Below, one piece after another: positions 46,165 to 58,800 of a DNA stretch of 64,000 nt. This stretch comes from Panax quinquefolius. Taxonomy: Eukaryota > Streptophyta > Magnoliopsida > Apiales > Araliaceae. The notes under the pieces are model-generated. The model was not told where the DNA came from and did not search any database. It worked only from the letters and a program-made list of their open reading frames with translations. The stretch covers positions 155,605,669-155,669,668 of the forward strand of contig CM035152.1 in assembly GCA_020205615.1 (NCBI GenBank), given 5' to 3'. Both the position numbers and the translations under genes were made by a program. The number at the start of each line of letters is the position of its first letter. The first letter of the stretch is position 1.

Positions 46165-46317
46165 AACAAGGGTTAATTAATATATCACATATTATCCATA
46201 TACTCTGACCGACCAATTAAATACCAAATAAACTTTGGTAGGTCATACTAGCGAAGGAATTCCCCGTCTCTCCCCTCTTAGTTCTTGTCTCACATCTCAG
46301 TCAGGGATCATATCCCT

Positions 46318-46332
46318 AAGCTTTGATACCAA
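46318..46332 (-). promoter_or_regulatory. Primer-binding site of element B (tRNA-Met type)
   Basis: After the LTR end CGTCACA the minus strand reads GTTGGTATCAAAGCTTAGGG. TGGTATCAAAGC differs at one base from the common tRNA-iMet primer site. It is the best preserved of the three primer sites. Confidence 0.75.
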
Positions 46333-46333
46333 C

Positions 46334-49015
46334 TGTGACGCCCTCAAAATAGGTATACACAGTACAGGCCCTGGGCTAAAGCCTAAGGTGCCTGGGCTTT
46401 AGGCCTACTAAAATTTATAATTTTTTAGGGCCCCCAAGAGATATTTGTGTTATATATTTATATACCCAAAATAAAATAGCCCAATTCACGTTAGTTTAAA
46501 TTTAAAGGCCCACAACAAATTTACCCAATGAAATATGCCCAAATCTCAATGGCAGACTTGTATTCTTTCGTATTGATACTCTTTTGTACAAGGAAAGTTC
46601 TTAGTTTTTTTTTTATGCCTATCTTAATAGCAATTCATAAAAGGCCCATTTTTTTGTTTTCGATTTAGGCCCTTAAAAATTTAGGGCTGGCCCTGGGTAT
46701 ACATCACCCATCTTGGGTCGCCAGAAAATACATGGTACAAAATACAAATACAACTTAATTATACAAACGTTGTGTAAAAATACGACAAAACATAGCTGAG
46801 AGTTTTAATAAGAATATTGTCATCTAGACAATATCCACACTCAAAGGAGTCCTCATTACATTTATTGTCACACTATTTAACAGAATAGTGAGGACTACTA
46901 ATGCTATCATCTGGACCGTCACTTCATTCCTCGACTCGTCCCAGTTAAATTCTCATTTCCTGAAGAGAACAGTGAAAGAAAGAGTGAGCTTAACTAGCCC
47001 AGTAAGAAATATTATGACTAAGATAATGCAGAATAAATTATCATTAGCCTTCAACAATGTTAAACTGATAAAAGACAAAAGACATCAAGTTTAACTGCAG
47101 CGGAACAAGCAATCCATTAAAAGAGTCAAGTAGAGAATAAAATCTACTATCTTCTATGTTTTAAAAGGGTTTTCATCATTTTTATCGCTGAGACTCGGCT
47201 TAATAAATAATCCACATTATCCCTGCACTACGGCCAAAGATATTTATTAGTATCACAACCACAAATTATCCATGCACTACGGGCCAAGGATATTCGTGTA
47301 TTCATCAATGGTCATGATCATGCCAACAACTGTCCATCAATGCACTACGGGCCAATGAGGACTTTTACCACATCATTTGTAACATTACGGTCAGGATTAT
47401 ACCGAATAATCCCTGATCATAATCATACCAAGTCCATCTATGCACAACAGGCCACAGATGACTTTCAACATAATATAAGCATGAGGATGATGACCATGAT
47501 ATAAGAATCCAATAAAACAAGTTCAAGAATTAATTTATCCAGAATTCAAAAACGTCCAAATTGTCAACATGATACTGCTTTGTAGAGTAAAATTCAAGAA
47601 TGCTCAGAAGAATATTTCCATGAAAAGATCTTTGGATGAAGCTTAAATATCGAGGATATTCCACTAATTTCATGGAGTATGTAAGTCAAAGGTTTAACCA
47701 ACCGAGTATAACGAGAATATATGAAAGCGTAAATGGATTTTCGCGCGCCACGGTAATCCACGTAGATAGATCATTTCCACAATTTAATAAGAAATGAAAT
47801 CTGAAGGGTCATTCACTACGCATGTGGTAATCCACATAGATAGGTTGTTTCAACAGAATAATAAAGAATGGAATAACAAAAGAATTCACCATACATGTGA
47901 TAGGCGCATGCATAAAAGTTATTCCAATGAGAATAATAAATAATAGAACCGGTAAATGCGTAAGCGCTTGCAGACGGTATATTCAATGAGAATAATAAAG
48001 AATGAACTAACAAAAGACTTCACCGGGCATGTGATAGACGCTTGCAGACGAGTTATTCCAACGTAATAATAAATAATGGAACCAAGTGCATGTAATACTA
48101 TATGTAGAGCAGGATATTCAATGTAATAATAAAGAATGGAATAATGTAAGAATTTCACCGTGTATGCGATGCTTGGCATACTCTGAGTTATTCCAACATA
48201 ATAATAAAGAATGGAATAATGAAGAATTTCACTATGTATGCAGTACTTGGCATAGGCATATTATTCAACATAATAATAAATAATGGAATAACAGAAAAAT
48301 TTCATCAAGTATAGGGTAGCCAGCGTATCTGAGTTATTCAGCGGAATAATAAAGAATGGAATAATGAAGTTCTCTTCATGAATACGAAAGAAATAATATC
48401 CCCACTACCTTAGAAGAAAGCTGGATATAGGAGTAGTGAAGTAGCGAGAATACATTTCTTTCTTTCTCTCTATAGTTTCTCTCTACAGAGTTTCAAAGTG
48501 AATTCGTGAGAAATAATGAAGGAATGAGCTTTATTTATAGGAGAATGGACCAGAATAGTAACTAATTCATGAACGGTCCAGATTGATTTACTTTTAAGCA
48601 GACGATTCCATATTGATTTCTTATGCAAGATTAATAAAATATTATAATAAAACAAAATCTTTTAAATAAAATAAAATATATTCTATTTATAGTCTAATAA
48701 AATAAATAACTTTATAAAAGTATTACATTTTTTATATAAAAGATTTTACTATGCTGAAAACACTATCTTGAGCCTTATGTAAACATTTATGCATAATAAA
48801 ATATAATATATTCTAATTATTGTCTAATAAAATAAATAACTTTATAAAAGTATTACATTTTTTATATAAAAGATTTTACTATGTAAAATACTATGCATAA
48901 TAGAATATAATATATTTTATTTATATCTAATAAAACAAATAACTTTATAAAAGTATTACATTTTATATAATAAGTTTTTTACATTTTATTACATTAATAA
49001 TATTAATAAAACAAA

Positions 49016-49058
<43 letters not shown>

Positions 49059-49776
49059 TAAGTGACCTCATAAAAGGCATTTCAATATATTTAACAATAT
49101 TTATCATCATTATTATAATTCACAATATAATTAATCGACTGGTCATTTCGGGAAGAGAGGGCTTTCTAATAAGGATTTCTCCCTATTGGCGCTGCAATTA
49201 GGTGACCAAACCTCTCCTCGATGTGAACTTCTGGCACATCGTTAATATTGCGAATAATAATATTAATAACTACATCATCTCAATTATTGATTTAATATAT
49301 ATATAAAATATCGGCAATAATTGAATCAAATAACGTGAGATATTATGCAACAATTCTTGAAGCAATAATTGAACAAAAGCGAAGTGACTTCTCACGTAAG
49401 CATCGAGAATCAATACTGATTGTCTTCTTATGCAACTAATGCGTATTACTATACTTTTACTACTGAAAGTAGTTCAACAGTTTTAACGGTAAAACTTCCG
49501 CCGTTAATTTCATAAAATTATTTTTGTCGTTTTCTCAATCCGGCAATAATTCCGTTAATGGGGTCCACCAACGATGATTGTCTTTGTCATCTGAATATTA
49601 TACATTAAAATGAATATTCCCCGACCAATCGAATATTATATAACAACTTGCATACTTTGTAAAATTTATAAATATTACCCACAACTATAACATTATATCA
49701 AATCCACACCATAATTTTTAAAAAAAAAATATTTCGAGAAATTTAAATCTTTATTCATAAAATTTGGGGTCTTACA
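46334..49776 (-). repeat. 5' LTR of element B
   Basis: It runs from TGTGACGCCCTC to GGGTCTTACA. At 3,443 bp, or about 3.1 kb without the MITE at 46360-46695, it is close to its partner at 33947-37147. It has the CACTACGGGCC array (47220-47460), the hairpin array (47845-48360), a TATA-like site near 48530-48540 and a (TA)n tract at 49019-49052. Confidence 0.88.
46360..46695. mobile_element. hAT-type MITE in the 5' LTR of B
   Basis: The 336-bp insert begins CAGTACAGGCCCTGGGC and ends AGGGCTGGCCCTG, so both ends read inward as CAG..GGCC. It is flanked by the perfect 8-bp duplication GGTATACA (46352-46359 and 46696-46703). The partner LTR at 33960-33975 is uninterrupted there. The 8-bp duplication and the CAGGGCC-like ends point to the hAT superfamily. 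It has no coding capacity. Confidence 0.88.
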
Positions 49777-49883
49777 GGCTGGGTATATACTTTTTTCAAT
49801 CTCAGCCTTCTATTTAATTGATCTACGGTTGACAAGTTAGTTGCTGAAATAGTGATCTGGACAACCGGTTAGCATGGATTGAT

Positions 49884-49884
<1 letters not shown>

Positions 49885-49969
<85 letters not shown>

Positions 49970-50138
49970 CCGTTTCTTATGAGGGTGGACCACCTTTAGT
50001 GACGGATAAAATTGTCGTTAAACTCGTCGATATATGATTTGAATAAATTTATAATGCGGTTTTGAACTATCATGACAGTTCGAGTACCACTACATGTGAG
50101 TTTAATAATAAATCGTCAAAATCGTTAAAGGTGGTAAG

Positions 50139-50190
<52 letters not shown>
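49885..50190. repeat. Microsatellites (CA)n(TA)n and a MITE-like insert between TA tracts
   Basis: A CA run (49885-49918) passes into a TA run (to 49964). About 179 bp follow, whose ends are imperfect inverted repeats (CCACCTTTAGTGACG near 49990 against the complement of TCGTTAAAGGTGG near 50124). A second TA run lies at 50144-50190. The layout matches the element at 28570-28820. Confidence 0.6.
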
Positions 50191-50192
<2 letters not shown>

Positions 50193-50227
50193 TTCCATAT
50201 GATGAGTTCTTTATAGGTCTTATCTGA

Positions 50228-51316
50228 ACCCCTTTTGGATAGTTGATAAACTTATTGGAAGGAAATTTGAGATTGAAACATAAATATACAAAAGTATAAT
50301 AACATGCTTGGCTTTTATTTTAATATGAGGACCCCACCATAGTCAACATGTTGTGGGTTTGTTTAACTAAAACGAATTTTTAATATTAAATAATATCTGA
50401 TAAAAGTGCGACATGTAAAACATATAAAAAAAAAAATAAATAAAAAATACAATAAGCACAACCTCTTCCCGCTTTAAAAATTAAAAAAAAAATCTAAGCA
50501 AGCACAACCTCTTTGACATATATAAAAATCAAATAGTAGCCTGAGTTCTTTATTTGCTATTTTTATAACAATATTTGTTATTTTATAAAACAAATATTTT
50601 ATAATAACAAATAAAGAATATTAAATATTTTATAAAAATAAATATTTTATAATAACAAATAAAGAATATAAAATATTTTTATAAAATAGCAAATAAAGAA
50701 TTATAAAATATTTGTTAATTCTTTATATAACAAATATATGCTATTGTTATATAAAATAGGATATAAAATATCATAAAGAATTAATATTTTAAATTAAAGT
50801 GGGAAGAAATTAATATATTTGTTATATAAAGAATTATAAAAATATTTTTATATCCTATTATAAATTAACAAATATTTTTATAATTCTTTATTTGCTATTT
50901 TATAAAATATTTTATATTCTTTATTTGTTATTATAAAAATATTTGTTTTATAAAATAACAAATATTGTTATAAAAATAGCAAATAAAAGAACTTGTGCCA
51001 CTATTTGATTTTTATATATGGTAAGTAAGAGGTTGTGCGGGTTTAAATTTTTTTTTTTTTTTTTTTTTAAGCCTAGGAAGAGGTTGTGCGGTTTGTATTT
51101 TTTTTTTTTATCCCCTGAGTTTAAATGTTAATTACTACGTATTATTTAATATTAAAATTCGTTTTAGTTAAACAAATGACAACATGTTGTTACACAAGGG
51201 GTCCTCATATTAAAATAAAAAGTTTTAATATCTGAAGTTATTTACTAAAAAGATATTTATGCTTCAATCTCACCTTCCAATAAGTTTTTATCAACTATCA
51301 AAAAAGAAAGGTGTTG
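50228..51316. repeat. Large palindrome (foldback), about 1.1 kb
   Basis: The left arm reads GATAGTTGATAAACTTATTGG, ATGAGGACCCC, CAACATGTTGT and TTAACTAAAACGAATTT in order. The right arm carries the reverse complements in mirror order (AAATTCGTTTTAGTTAA, ACAACATGTTG, GGGGTCCTCAT, CCAATAAG..TATCAACTATC). The centre lies near 50771, with almost no loop. Arms of about 500 bp differ by small indels. It could be a foldback or MITE-type element. A transcript through it would form a long hairpin RNA. It ends about 1.2 kb upstream of the RBOHE TATA box. Confidence 0.8.
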
Positions 51317-51519
51317 AAAGCATCTCCATAAGAATTCCATTATGATCCCTATATATATATAGTAGATGGTCTTAAATCTGTTCACGTATGAGTCAATTGC
51401 CTTGTCGATCATGACGACCCAGATATACACATGTATATGGACAAATATCATAATATGTGTATGTTACTTGACTTATTCATCTAAATATTTCATTTCGAAC
51501 TGAATTTGAATAAATGTGG

Positions 51520-51835
51520 TTTATATAGTATATTCGAGTATTGAGTTGTTCAAATTTAATTTATAAAATTTATTTAGTTTAATTGAGACTCGTTTAGTTA
51601 TCGCGTTAAGCACGATCTCGATCTCGATCTCGTATCAAGTCCGAATAATTTAAATTTTTCGAGCGAATATGATCCGAGTATCAGCTGAAAATTATAATTT
51701 GAAAAACTCGAGTAATTTCTCGAATTTTAAAATTTGTTTATATTTAAATTGTTTATATTTAGAGTCAAGTTTGAATTGAACTTTTAGTCGAGCGAATCGA
51801 ATAAAACTTAACCGTTTGATTCATTTTACAACCTT
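51520..51835. repeat. GAGTCGAG-type dispersed repeat, copy 3
   Basis: It shares ATTCGAGTATTGAGTTG, then GACTCGTTTAGTTATCG and GATCCGAGTATCAG, with the other two copies. It also contains the short tandem GATCTCGATCTCGATCTCG. It is the longest and most diverged copy. Confidence 0.6.
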
Positions 51836-52530
51836 CGATACACAGCCTAACATTTAACTGGGATGTTAATAAATTTCCAATAAACTCATACCTAACTAGC
51901 TATATAAAAATGGCTAAATCACAGTCGATCTGGTTAAAAAATTGACCTTAATTGCCATTATATAATTCTTAATTCACATTTTAATATCAAGTCTTAGTTT
52001 TCAGGTAGAATTTGGAGAGTGACCGGTCAAGATTTAGATCTTACAATAATTATTTTAATTAAATTCATAAGGGAATAATTTGAGTAATACAATAATATTC
52101 ATCCATCGACCATTTTAATTAATTTACTGTTAGAATTTAATAACGAATAACAGTACTCTCACATAGAAATTATATGAAGTTTATTTTTGAATAAATTGAG
52201 GAATTGGCCAAATAGAGTCTTGTGACATGCAGCCGAGACAAGGTTACATGTGTGTCAAGATTCTATCTACCGAATTAACCAACTTTCTAAAAAAATGAAT
52301 TTCATGCTAACGAATCCCTCCTATAGATAACATAATTTGAAAATTAACTCAAAAAATTTTATGGTAATAACTTTTCATTACATTGGTTATAAAAAATATG
52401 TAACTTTTTATTATATTTTTTGAATACAATATTTGTATAACCAATATAATTAAAAGCTATGTCAAGTTACTGAAATGAAACCATAACCGGATGTTACTAG
52501 TTGTGGTAAGTAATTAAATTAAAGTAGTTG
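51836..52530 (+). other. Upstream region of RBOHE
   Basis: AT-rich DNA without a gene. It probably includes the distal promoter of RBOHE. I see no specific regulatory element that I would defend. Confidence 0.4.
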
Positions 52531-52532
52531 TG

Positions 52533-52539
52533 TATATAT
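52533..52539 (+). promoter_or_regulatory. TATA box of RBOHE
   Basis: TATATAT occurs in GTTGTGTATATATTGGAGGG about 335 bp before the start codon, followed by a GA-rich leader. It is the best core-promoter candidate, with transcription starting near 52565. Confidence 0.5.
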
Positions 52540-52730
52540 TGGAGGGAGGGGAGTTGAGGAGGTTTTGAACATATCATCCCAACTACTGTGTGTGTGTGTC
52601 AGCACGACTGAAGAGGCGAGGGGAGCACAAATTGCGTTGAATTCGATCGGTTGGGAGGTGTTTGTTTCAAGTTTATTCCTCTCTCTTCTCTGCAGATATA
52701 GAGAGAGAGAGAGAGAAATAAAACTTAAAG

Positions 52731-52874
52731 ATGAGCTTAGCTTGACTTAGCTTGGCTGTTTTGTTTTGTATATAATTAATAGTGTACGTATATACAGATG
52801 ATATATCACGACTGAAGGAAGAGATTTTGGATGATAATAATTACTACTACTTATTTCAATTCATGATTAAATGA
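52731..52874 (+). promoter_or_regulatory. Cluster of short upstream ORFs in the RBOHE leader
   Basis: The leader holds four ATGs with quick stops: 52731-52745, 52798-52815, 52831-52866 and 52863-52874. The last one (MIK, stop) overlaps the main start codon in an ATGA arrangement. Such a cluster would normally lower translation of the main ORF and could make it conditional. All of it depends on the leader being unspliced here. Confidence 0.55.
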
Positions 52875-55800
52875 GGTCAAGCCCCTCCACCAAATCATCA
52901 AATTACAGCCGTACATTTGATCTCTCTGAAGATGATTTCAGGGATAATTATGCCGGAGCAATGCTGCCGGTATTCCTCAACGATCTCAGACGTAACGCAG
53001 GCGGTGCCTCCGTCGATCAGAAACTCAGTCATGACGATTTAGTAGAAGTCACTTTAGAGCTTCAGGAAGATGACAACTCAATTGTCCTCTGCAGTATCGC
53101 TCCTCCGACCTCCTCCGATGCCAACGGCTCCTCCTCCGCCTCTGTCTCCGCCGGCGGTTTCCTACGGCGGAGCCTCTCCGCCAGCTCCAGAATTGGCAGG
53201 AAATTCTCGTGGTTGAGAACGTGGTCGTTTTCGTCGGCGGAGGCTGATCACCGGGAGCTGACAACTCGCGACGCCATGAAAATGAAAGCTAAGCTCGTTC
53301 GGACGAAATCGTGCGCTCAACGAGCACTCGGAGGGCTGAGATTTATCAATAAGACCACCGTGGAATCGTCAGAACCGAACGAGCTCTGGAAAAAAGTGGA
53401 GTCCCGATTTGATTGTCTGGCAAAGGACGGACTTCTTTCTAGAATTGACTTTGCCGATTGCATTGGTATATTTCTGGATTTAATTTTTTTCATAGTTTTG
53501 GTTTACTTGAACTATTTTTTTGATCCGGTGGAATGCAAATTGCCGTGTTTGTGTAATAGGAATGGCGGACTCGAAGGAGTTTGCATTGGGGGTGTTTGAT
53601 GCACTGGCCAGACGACGTCGTCAGGATAAGAAAATAGGACATATTACAAAAGCAGAGCTTCACGACTTTTGGTTGCAGATTTCGGACCAGAGTTTTGACG
53701 CTCGTCTTCAGATTTTCTTTGACATGTGATTGATTCTGCAACAACCCTCTATGTCATCCAATCAATTCGTATTGGGTTTATAATTTGATAATCTTATGTT
53801 CTAAATGATGTCATGCCTCCTAAATCAACAAATAAGATGGCTGCTGGGTTTACCAGCCCATTGATTCTTCATCTTGATCCCAGATGATGAATATATGGAT
53901 TTAGTTTGGCTTTTTATAAAGACAAATTCCAAAGTTCAAAAACAATAATTATATTCACAATTTTTCAATTTAATTTTCAGGGCGGATAGCAATGAAGATG
54001 GAAGAGTCACGCGGGATGAAGTGCAGGAGGTAAGATTGATATTGGTAAACCGACCGGAAAGTGTGTGCGTGCGTGTTTTCGGTCAAGCCATATTTTATCT
54101 AACATGCTATTGCCCCAATTGTTCAACCTTTTTTCTATGAACAAAATCGTGTCCAAAAGAGTTTTATTTTAATTTTTAAATTAATTTCTAAAATTCAACA
54201 TTAATATACTCATTTGAATTAATTTACAAAGTTGCAATCATTATACAATATATGTAAAAATTTATAGAATTAAATTTTTTATTATTTTGTAAAACTTACA
54301 TGAAGCACAGCAGTTTTAGATTTTACATGTAAATTATAGATGCTCCCACCCCACGGTTAAAGTTCAACTTTCATTTAACTTTTCAACATTTTATTCCCAT
54401 ATTAATTTGGAGCTGAGTGCGGTGAAATAAAAAAAACTTTTTGATTAAATAAAAAACAAATTTGGGTGACTCTCTAAAATTGAATAAAGATTTTCGTTAA
54501 AAATACTTTTGAAAGGAGTGCAAAATTAATACTTTTGGTAGAAGCTCTTTTAGCCTAAACACAATTTATAAATTTGTCCTTAAATTGTTAAGGAAAAATT
54601 AAAAGTTCATGCGATACAATTGTGTATAATTTAAATTTGGTCAAGGATCGTAGGCGTAAGCCTGTTATTTGTTATCGGGAGGGAAGACATAATCTGATCG
54701 CAAGGCCGGTAAACTCTTCTATATTAACCAAAAAAATTATATAATTTAGTCTGTTATTTTTTTAAAAATCACTTTTACAATTATATAACAAAACAATATT
54801 TAAACTAACTTTTTTATAAAGTACTTTTTTAATCAAATTCTACATTGAAGTGTTTCATTTTATGGCACCATATCGTATGGCTCCCACAAAAGTACCAAGG
54901 TTAGCCTAAGATGTCTCTTAGACATTTTTTTAATACTATTAAATTTAAACTATTACCAAAACAGAATATTTACAAGTATGCCTTGGAGAAATCTTAATTT
55001 ATTTTGAAAAAAATTGTTTAAGAAGTCAAATCTCATCTTAGCCGAAGATTATTATTCCAAAACATTGCGTCTCTGGCGCCAACGAATAACATGTTCACAT
55101 CAAAGTTGGTAGGCATAGTAGTGCACAAATTAAGTAGGTAACGAATAATTTAGTATGTAGTCAATTTTAATGGATCTTTCAAATTCGTTGTTGCAGCTAA
55201 TCATGCTAAGTGCCTCTGCAAATAAGCTGTGCAAACTGAAAGAGCGGGCAGAGGAATACGCTTCATTGATTATGGAAGAATTAGACCCTGAAAATCTTGG
55301 ATATATTGAGGTAACATATATAGAAAGAAAAATCTATTGAAGGAAAAACTTTATGGTTGGATATGAGTGCTTTACAATTTCACCAATTATCATGTCTGCG
55401 TAGAAGAGCTCAATCTTAAAATGAGAAAATATGATCATTGAAATAATCTTTTATTTCATTGGATATTTGATGATTATATTAGCAGCCTCCCAATTTTAGC
55501 AATGTACACCACCAAAGCATGTGCTAGTCAACGTAATTATACATGAACTGGACCAAGTATTGGAAGGGAGTGTATAATCAATTTGTAATTTTTTAGCCTT
55601 TTGGCTGGGAATCAGATGGCTACAATTCTTCATTTATTTATTCTGTTGCTTGATCTTAAAATTAAGATAGCTGTCTTAAATTATAATTAATAAATAAAAA
55701 CATAATATTCCAACAAATAAAAGAAAAAAGAATATCTTGTTTGTGAAGACGGATATCCATGAGTGACAAATCATGAATTGCCCTTTATACAGTTATGGCA

Positions 55801-58800
55801 GTTGGAAGCACTTCTTCTTCAGAGGGACAACTACATGAACTATAGCAGACCTCTCAGCACGGCAAGCATAGGCTGGAGCCAAAACTTAAATACCTTCAGG
55901 GCCAGAAGCGTGGTGTGTCGAATAAGCAGTAAACTCAAGTGCCTGGCACTAGAGAACTGGCAAAGGGGATGGATCTTATTGATATGGGTGGGAGCTATGG
56001 CTGGACTCTTTGCCTGGAAATTTATCCAGTACAAAGAAAAGGCCGCGTTTCAAGTCATGGGCTATTGCTTGACAACGGCTAAAGGGGCTGCCGAGACTCT
56101 AAAGCTGAACATGGCACTCATTCTTTTACCAGTTTGTCGAAATATGCTAACATGGCTCCGGTCTACAAGAGCTAGATTATTCATCCCTTTTGACGACAAC
56201 ATTAATTTTCACAAGGTATATAAGAGAATGATACTTTTGACTATATGGCTATATGCATTAGGCCATAATTGCCGATATATGCACACTCTACAATGATAGT
56301 TGCACACCCTAATATGCATTGCAGGATTGTACGGTACAAATTCACAATGCATATAAGGAATACATCTATCACTACAATGTATACATATATCAGCACCCTA
56401 TACATTATTTATTTATCTAAATAAAATTAGTACGAGCAGTTTTATACTGGAACAAAATAATTATTGAGAACTTGTAAAGTATAAACAGAATAATGGTTCG
56501 AGTACTTCAAAACAGTATGTCCTTGCGTCTACTATTATTACAAAGTACAAAAAATTCAATACCACATTCTTGTCGGAGTTCTGTTTACAAAAAGCTGTTT
56601 GTAAAACATGTTTCAATTGGTAAGGCTTAAAATTTTCAAGTCTGTACCAGTGTACCTGATCACTTATAATGCCAATTTTCAGATAATTGCTTGTGCTATA
56701 GGGATTGGAGTCATCGTTCATGCGGGCAACCATATGGCTTGTGATTTCCCTCGACTCGTTAACTCGTCGCCAGAAAAATTCGCTCTCATAGCTTCAGATT
56801 TCAATAACAGAAAGCCCAGCTACAAAAGCCTTTTGACTGGTGTTGAAGGAATAACTGGAATTTCCATGGTGATATTATTGATCATTGCATTCACGCTAGC
56901 AACAAGACACTTGAGGAAAAATGTTGTGAAGCTGCCAGCACCTTTTAACCGATTGACTGGATTCAATGCATTCTGGTTCTCCCATCATCTTACATGCCTA
57001 GTTTACATATTGCTACTAATCCATGGGAACTTCTTGTACTTCGTCCACAAATGGTATCAGAAAACGGTAAGAACTTTGATATAATTATTCTATTACAACA
57101 ATTTAAGAAAATGAACTATATCTGATTGATGGAATTATATATAGTAACTTGTATAAAATTCTAAAAACACTCTGTTAGTGTCTCAGTCATGGATGTACAT
57201 CTCTGTTCCCCTGTTCCTCTATATGGCTGAGCGGAGTCTGAGAACATGTCGGTCAGAACATTATTCTGTAAGGATCTTGAAGGTAAGTAACTTTTGATAC
57301 TCATCTAACTTTATACGACTTCAATTATAGTGTAGTGAGGGGAGCAACACAATATACTAGAGGCATTATGTTTTTTTTACAGGTTTCATTACTACCGGGA
57401 GATGTCTTCAGCATAATAATGTCAAAGCCAAATGGATTCAAGTACAAAAGTGGGCAATACATATTTCTACAATGCCCAACAATATCTCCATTTGAATGGT
57501 TAGTTTGTATTTGCCCAGCCGCAAATCTTCATTTAGTCACTTATTCAGGCACTCCTTTTAGAGCTGTGAACTATCTTCTTTGACACCTATTCAGGCATCC
57601 ATTTTCTATAACTTCAGCGCCTGGAGATGACTACCTCAGCGTTCACATCCGGACAGTAGGAGACTGGACACAAGAACTAAAACGAGTACTTTCTGAGGAT
57701 TGTGGTTCAGCATGTGTGATTGGTCGTGCAAAGTTTGGACAAATCCACAATGTGGATCAAAGAGGGTAAATTTATCAACTGTAATCTTAATTGATATGAC
57801 TATGTAAATGCAAAAACCTAATCAAAATAATTTATGTTGCAGTTTACCAAAATTGTTTGTAGATGGACCTTATGGTGCTCCAGCACAGGACTACCAAAAC
57901 TATGATGTGCTACTTCTTGTTGGGCTTGGAATTGGAGCAACTCCTTTTATAAGTATTCTTAGAGATTTATTGAACAATACAAGAACAGTTGAAGATCAAG
58001 GGGTATGATTCATTCATCTGCAGTATTGTTTTTATAAATTTTCCAATGCTGTTTCTTCTAATCTATTCTATGATATTTGTTGTACTGATGCTGGATTAGG
58101 ATTCAAACACAGAAACCACTAAATCAGAAGATAGCCGTACTAGCTTTGCCTCTTCAAGTATGACACCAATTGACAAAAAGAAATCACAGAAGACTAGGCG
58201 TGCACATTTCTACTGGGTTACTAGGGAGCCTGGCTCCTTTGAATGGTTTGAAGGAGTAATGAATGAAGTTGCAGAAATGGATCGCAAGGTAATACATGCA
58301 TACTTGGATAATAATTCAACGTGATAGTGTATTCTCCAATAATTTTCATAGCAAGTCCCCAATTCAATGTGCTAACTACCAACACTCAATGTTCTTGAAT
58401 TACTCTGAAACCTATAGGGCCAAATTGAGATGCACAATTATCTTACTAGTGTTTATGAAGAGGGTGATGCAAGGTCAACCCTTATCACAATGGTCCAAGC
58501 TCTCAACCATGCCAAACATGGTGTTGACATCCTATCTGGAACCAGGGTATGAGACTATTAAAATTTAAAATTACTCCATAGTTACTCATTCCTCTCTACA
58601 AATGTTGCAGATAAAATATATATGACTTGCATTGCAACTAATAAGCGAGCATATCTCTTGCTATGAGCATAAAAAAGAAACTCTATTTTTGTTTCAGGTT
58701 AGGACACACTTTGCAAGGCCAAATTGGAAAGAAGAGTTCGCTAAGATAGCTTCAAAGCATCCATTTGCCACAGTAGGTAAGCAGACTCGGTTTCAATGTT

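Larger units (their letters stand above)
33947..49776 (-). mobile_element. LTR retrotransposon B: gypsy family member with its core replaced by element C
   Basis: The outer ends TGTGACGCCCCC (33947) and GGGTCTTACA (49776) carry the perfect 5-bp duplication GGCTG (33942-33946 and 49777-49781). It has a 3' LTR at 33947-37147 and a 5' LTR at 46334-49776. B's own internal sequence survives only as a pol-end remnant (37148-37620) and a gag start (45615-46164). Between them lies element C (37621-45614), whose own 3' LTR is cut off. Most of B's pol was therefore lost in a deletion after C inserted in its gag. The element is dead. Confidence 0.92.

Noticed and set aside
3526..49776. Treating 3.5-50 kb as a centromeric or satellite block
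   Set aside because: The repetition comes from a few datable LTR insertions with target duplications, not from a head-to-tail satellite. Functional genes follow directly.
53049..53264. Minus-strand ORF inside RBOHE exon 1
   Set aside because: It is an Arg-rich shadow of the Ser- and Ala-rich, GC-richer exon 1 frame.
55763..58568. Separate ORFs at 55763, 56608, 57335, 57808 and 58296 as independent genes
   Set aside because: Each is an RBOHE exon, or an exon with read-through into introns. Consistent GT-AG sites and phases join them.
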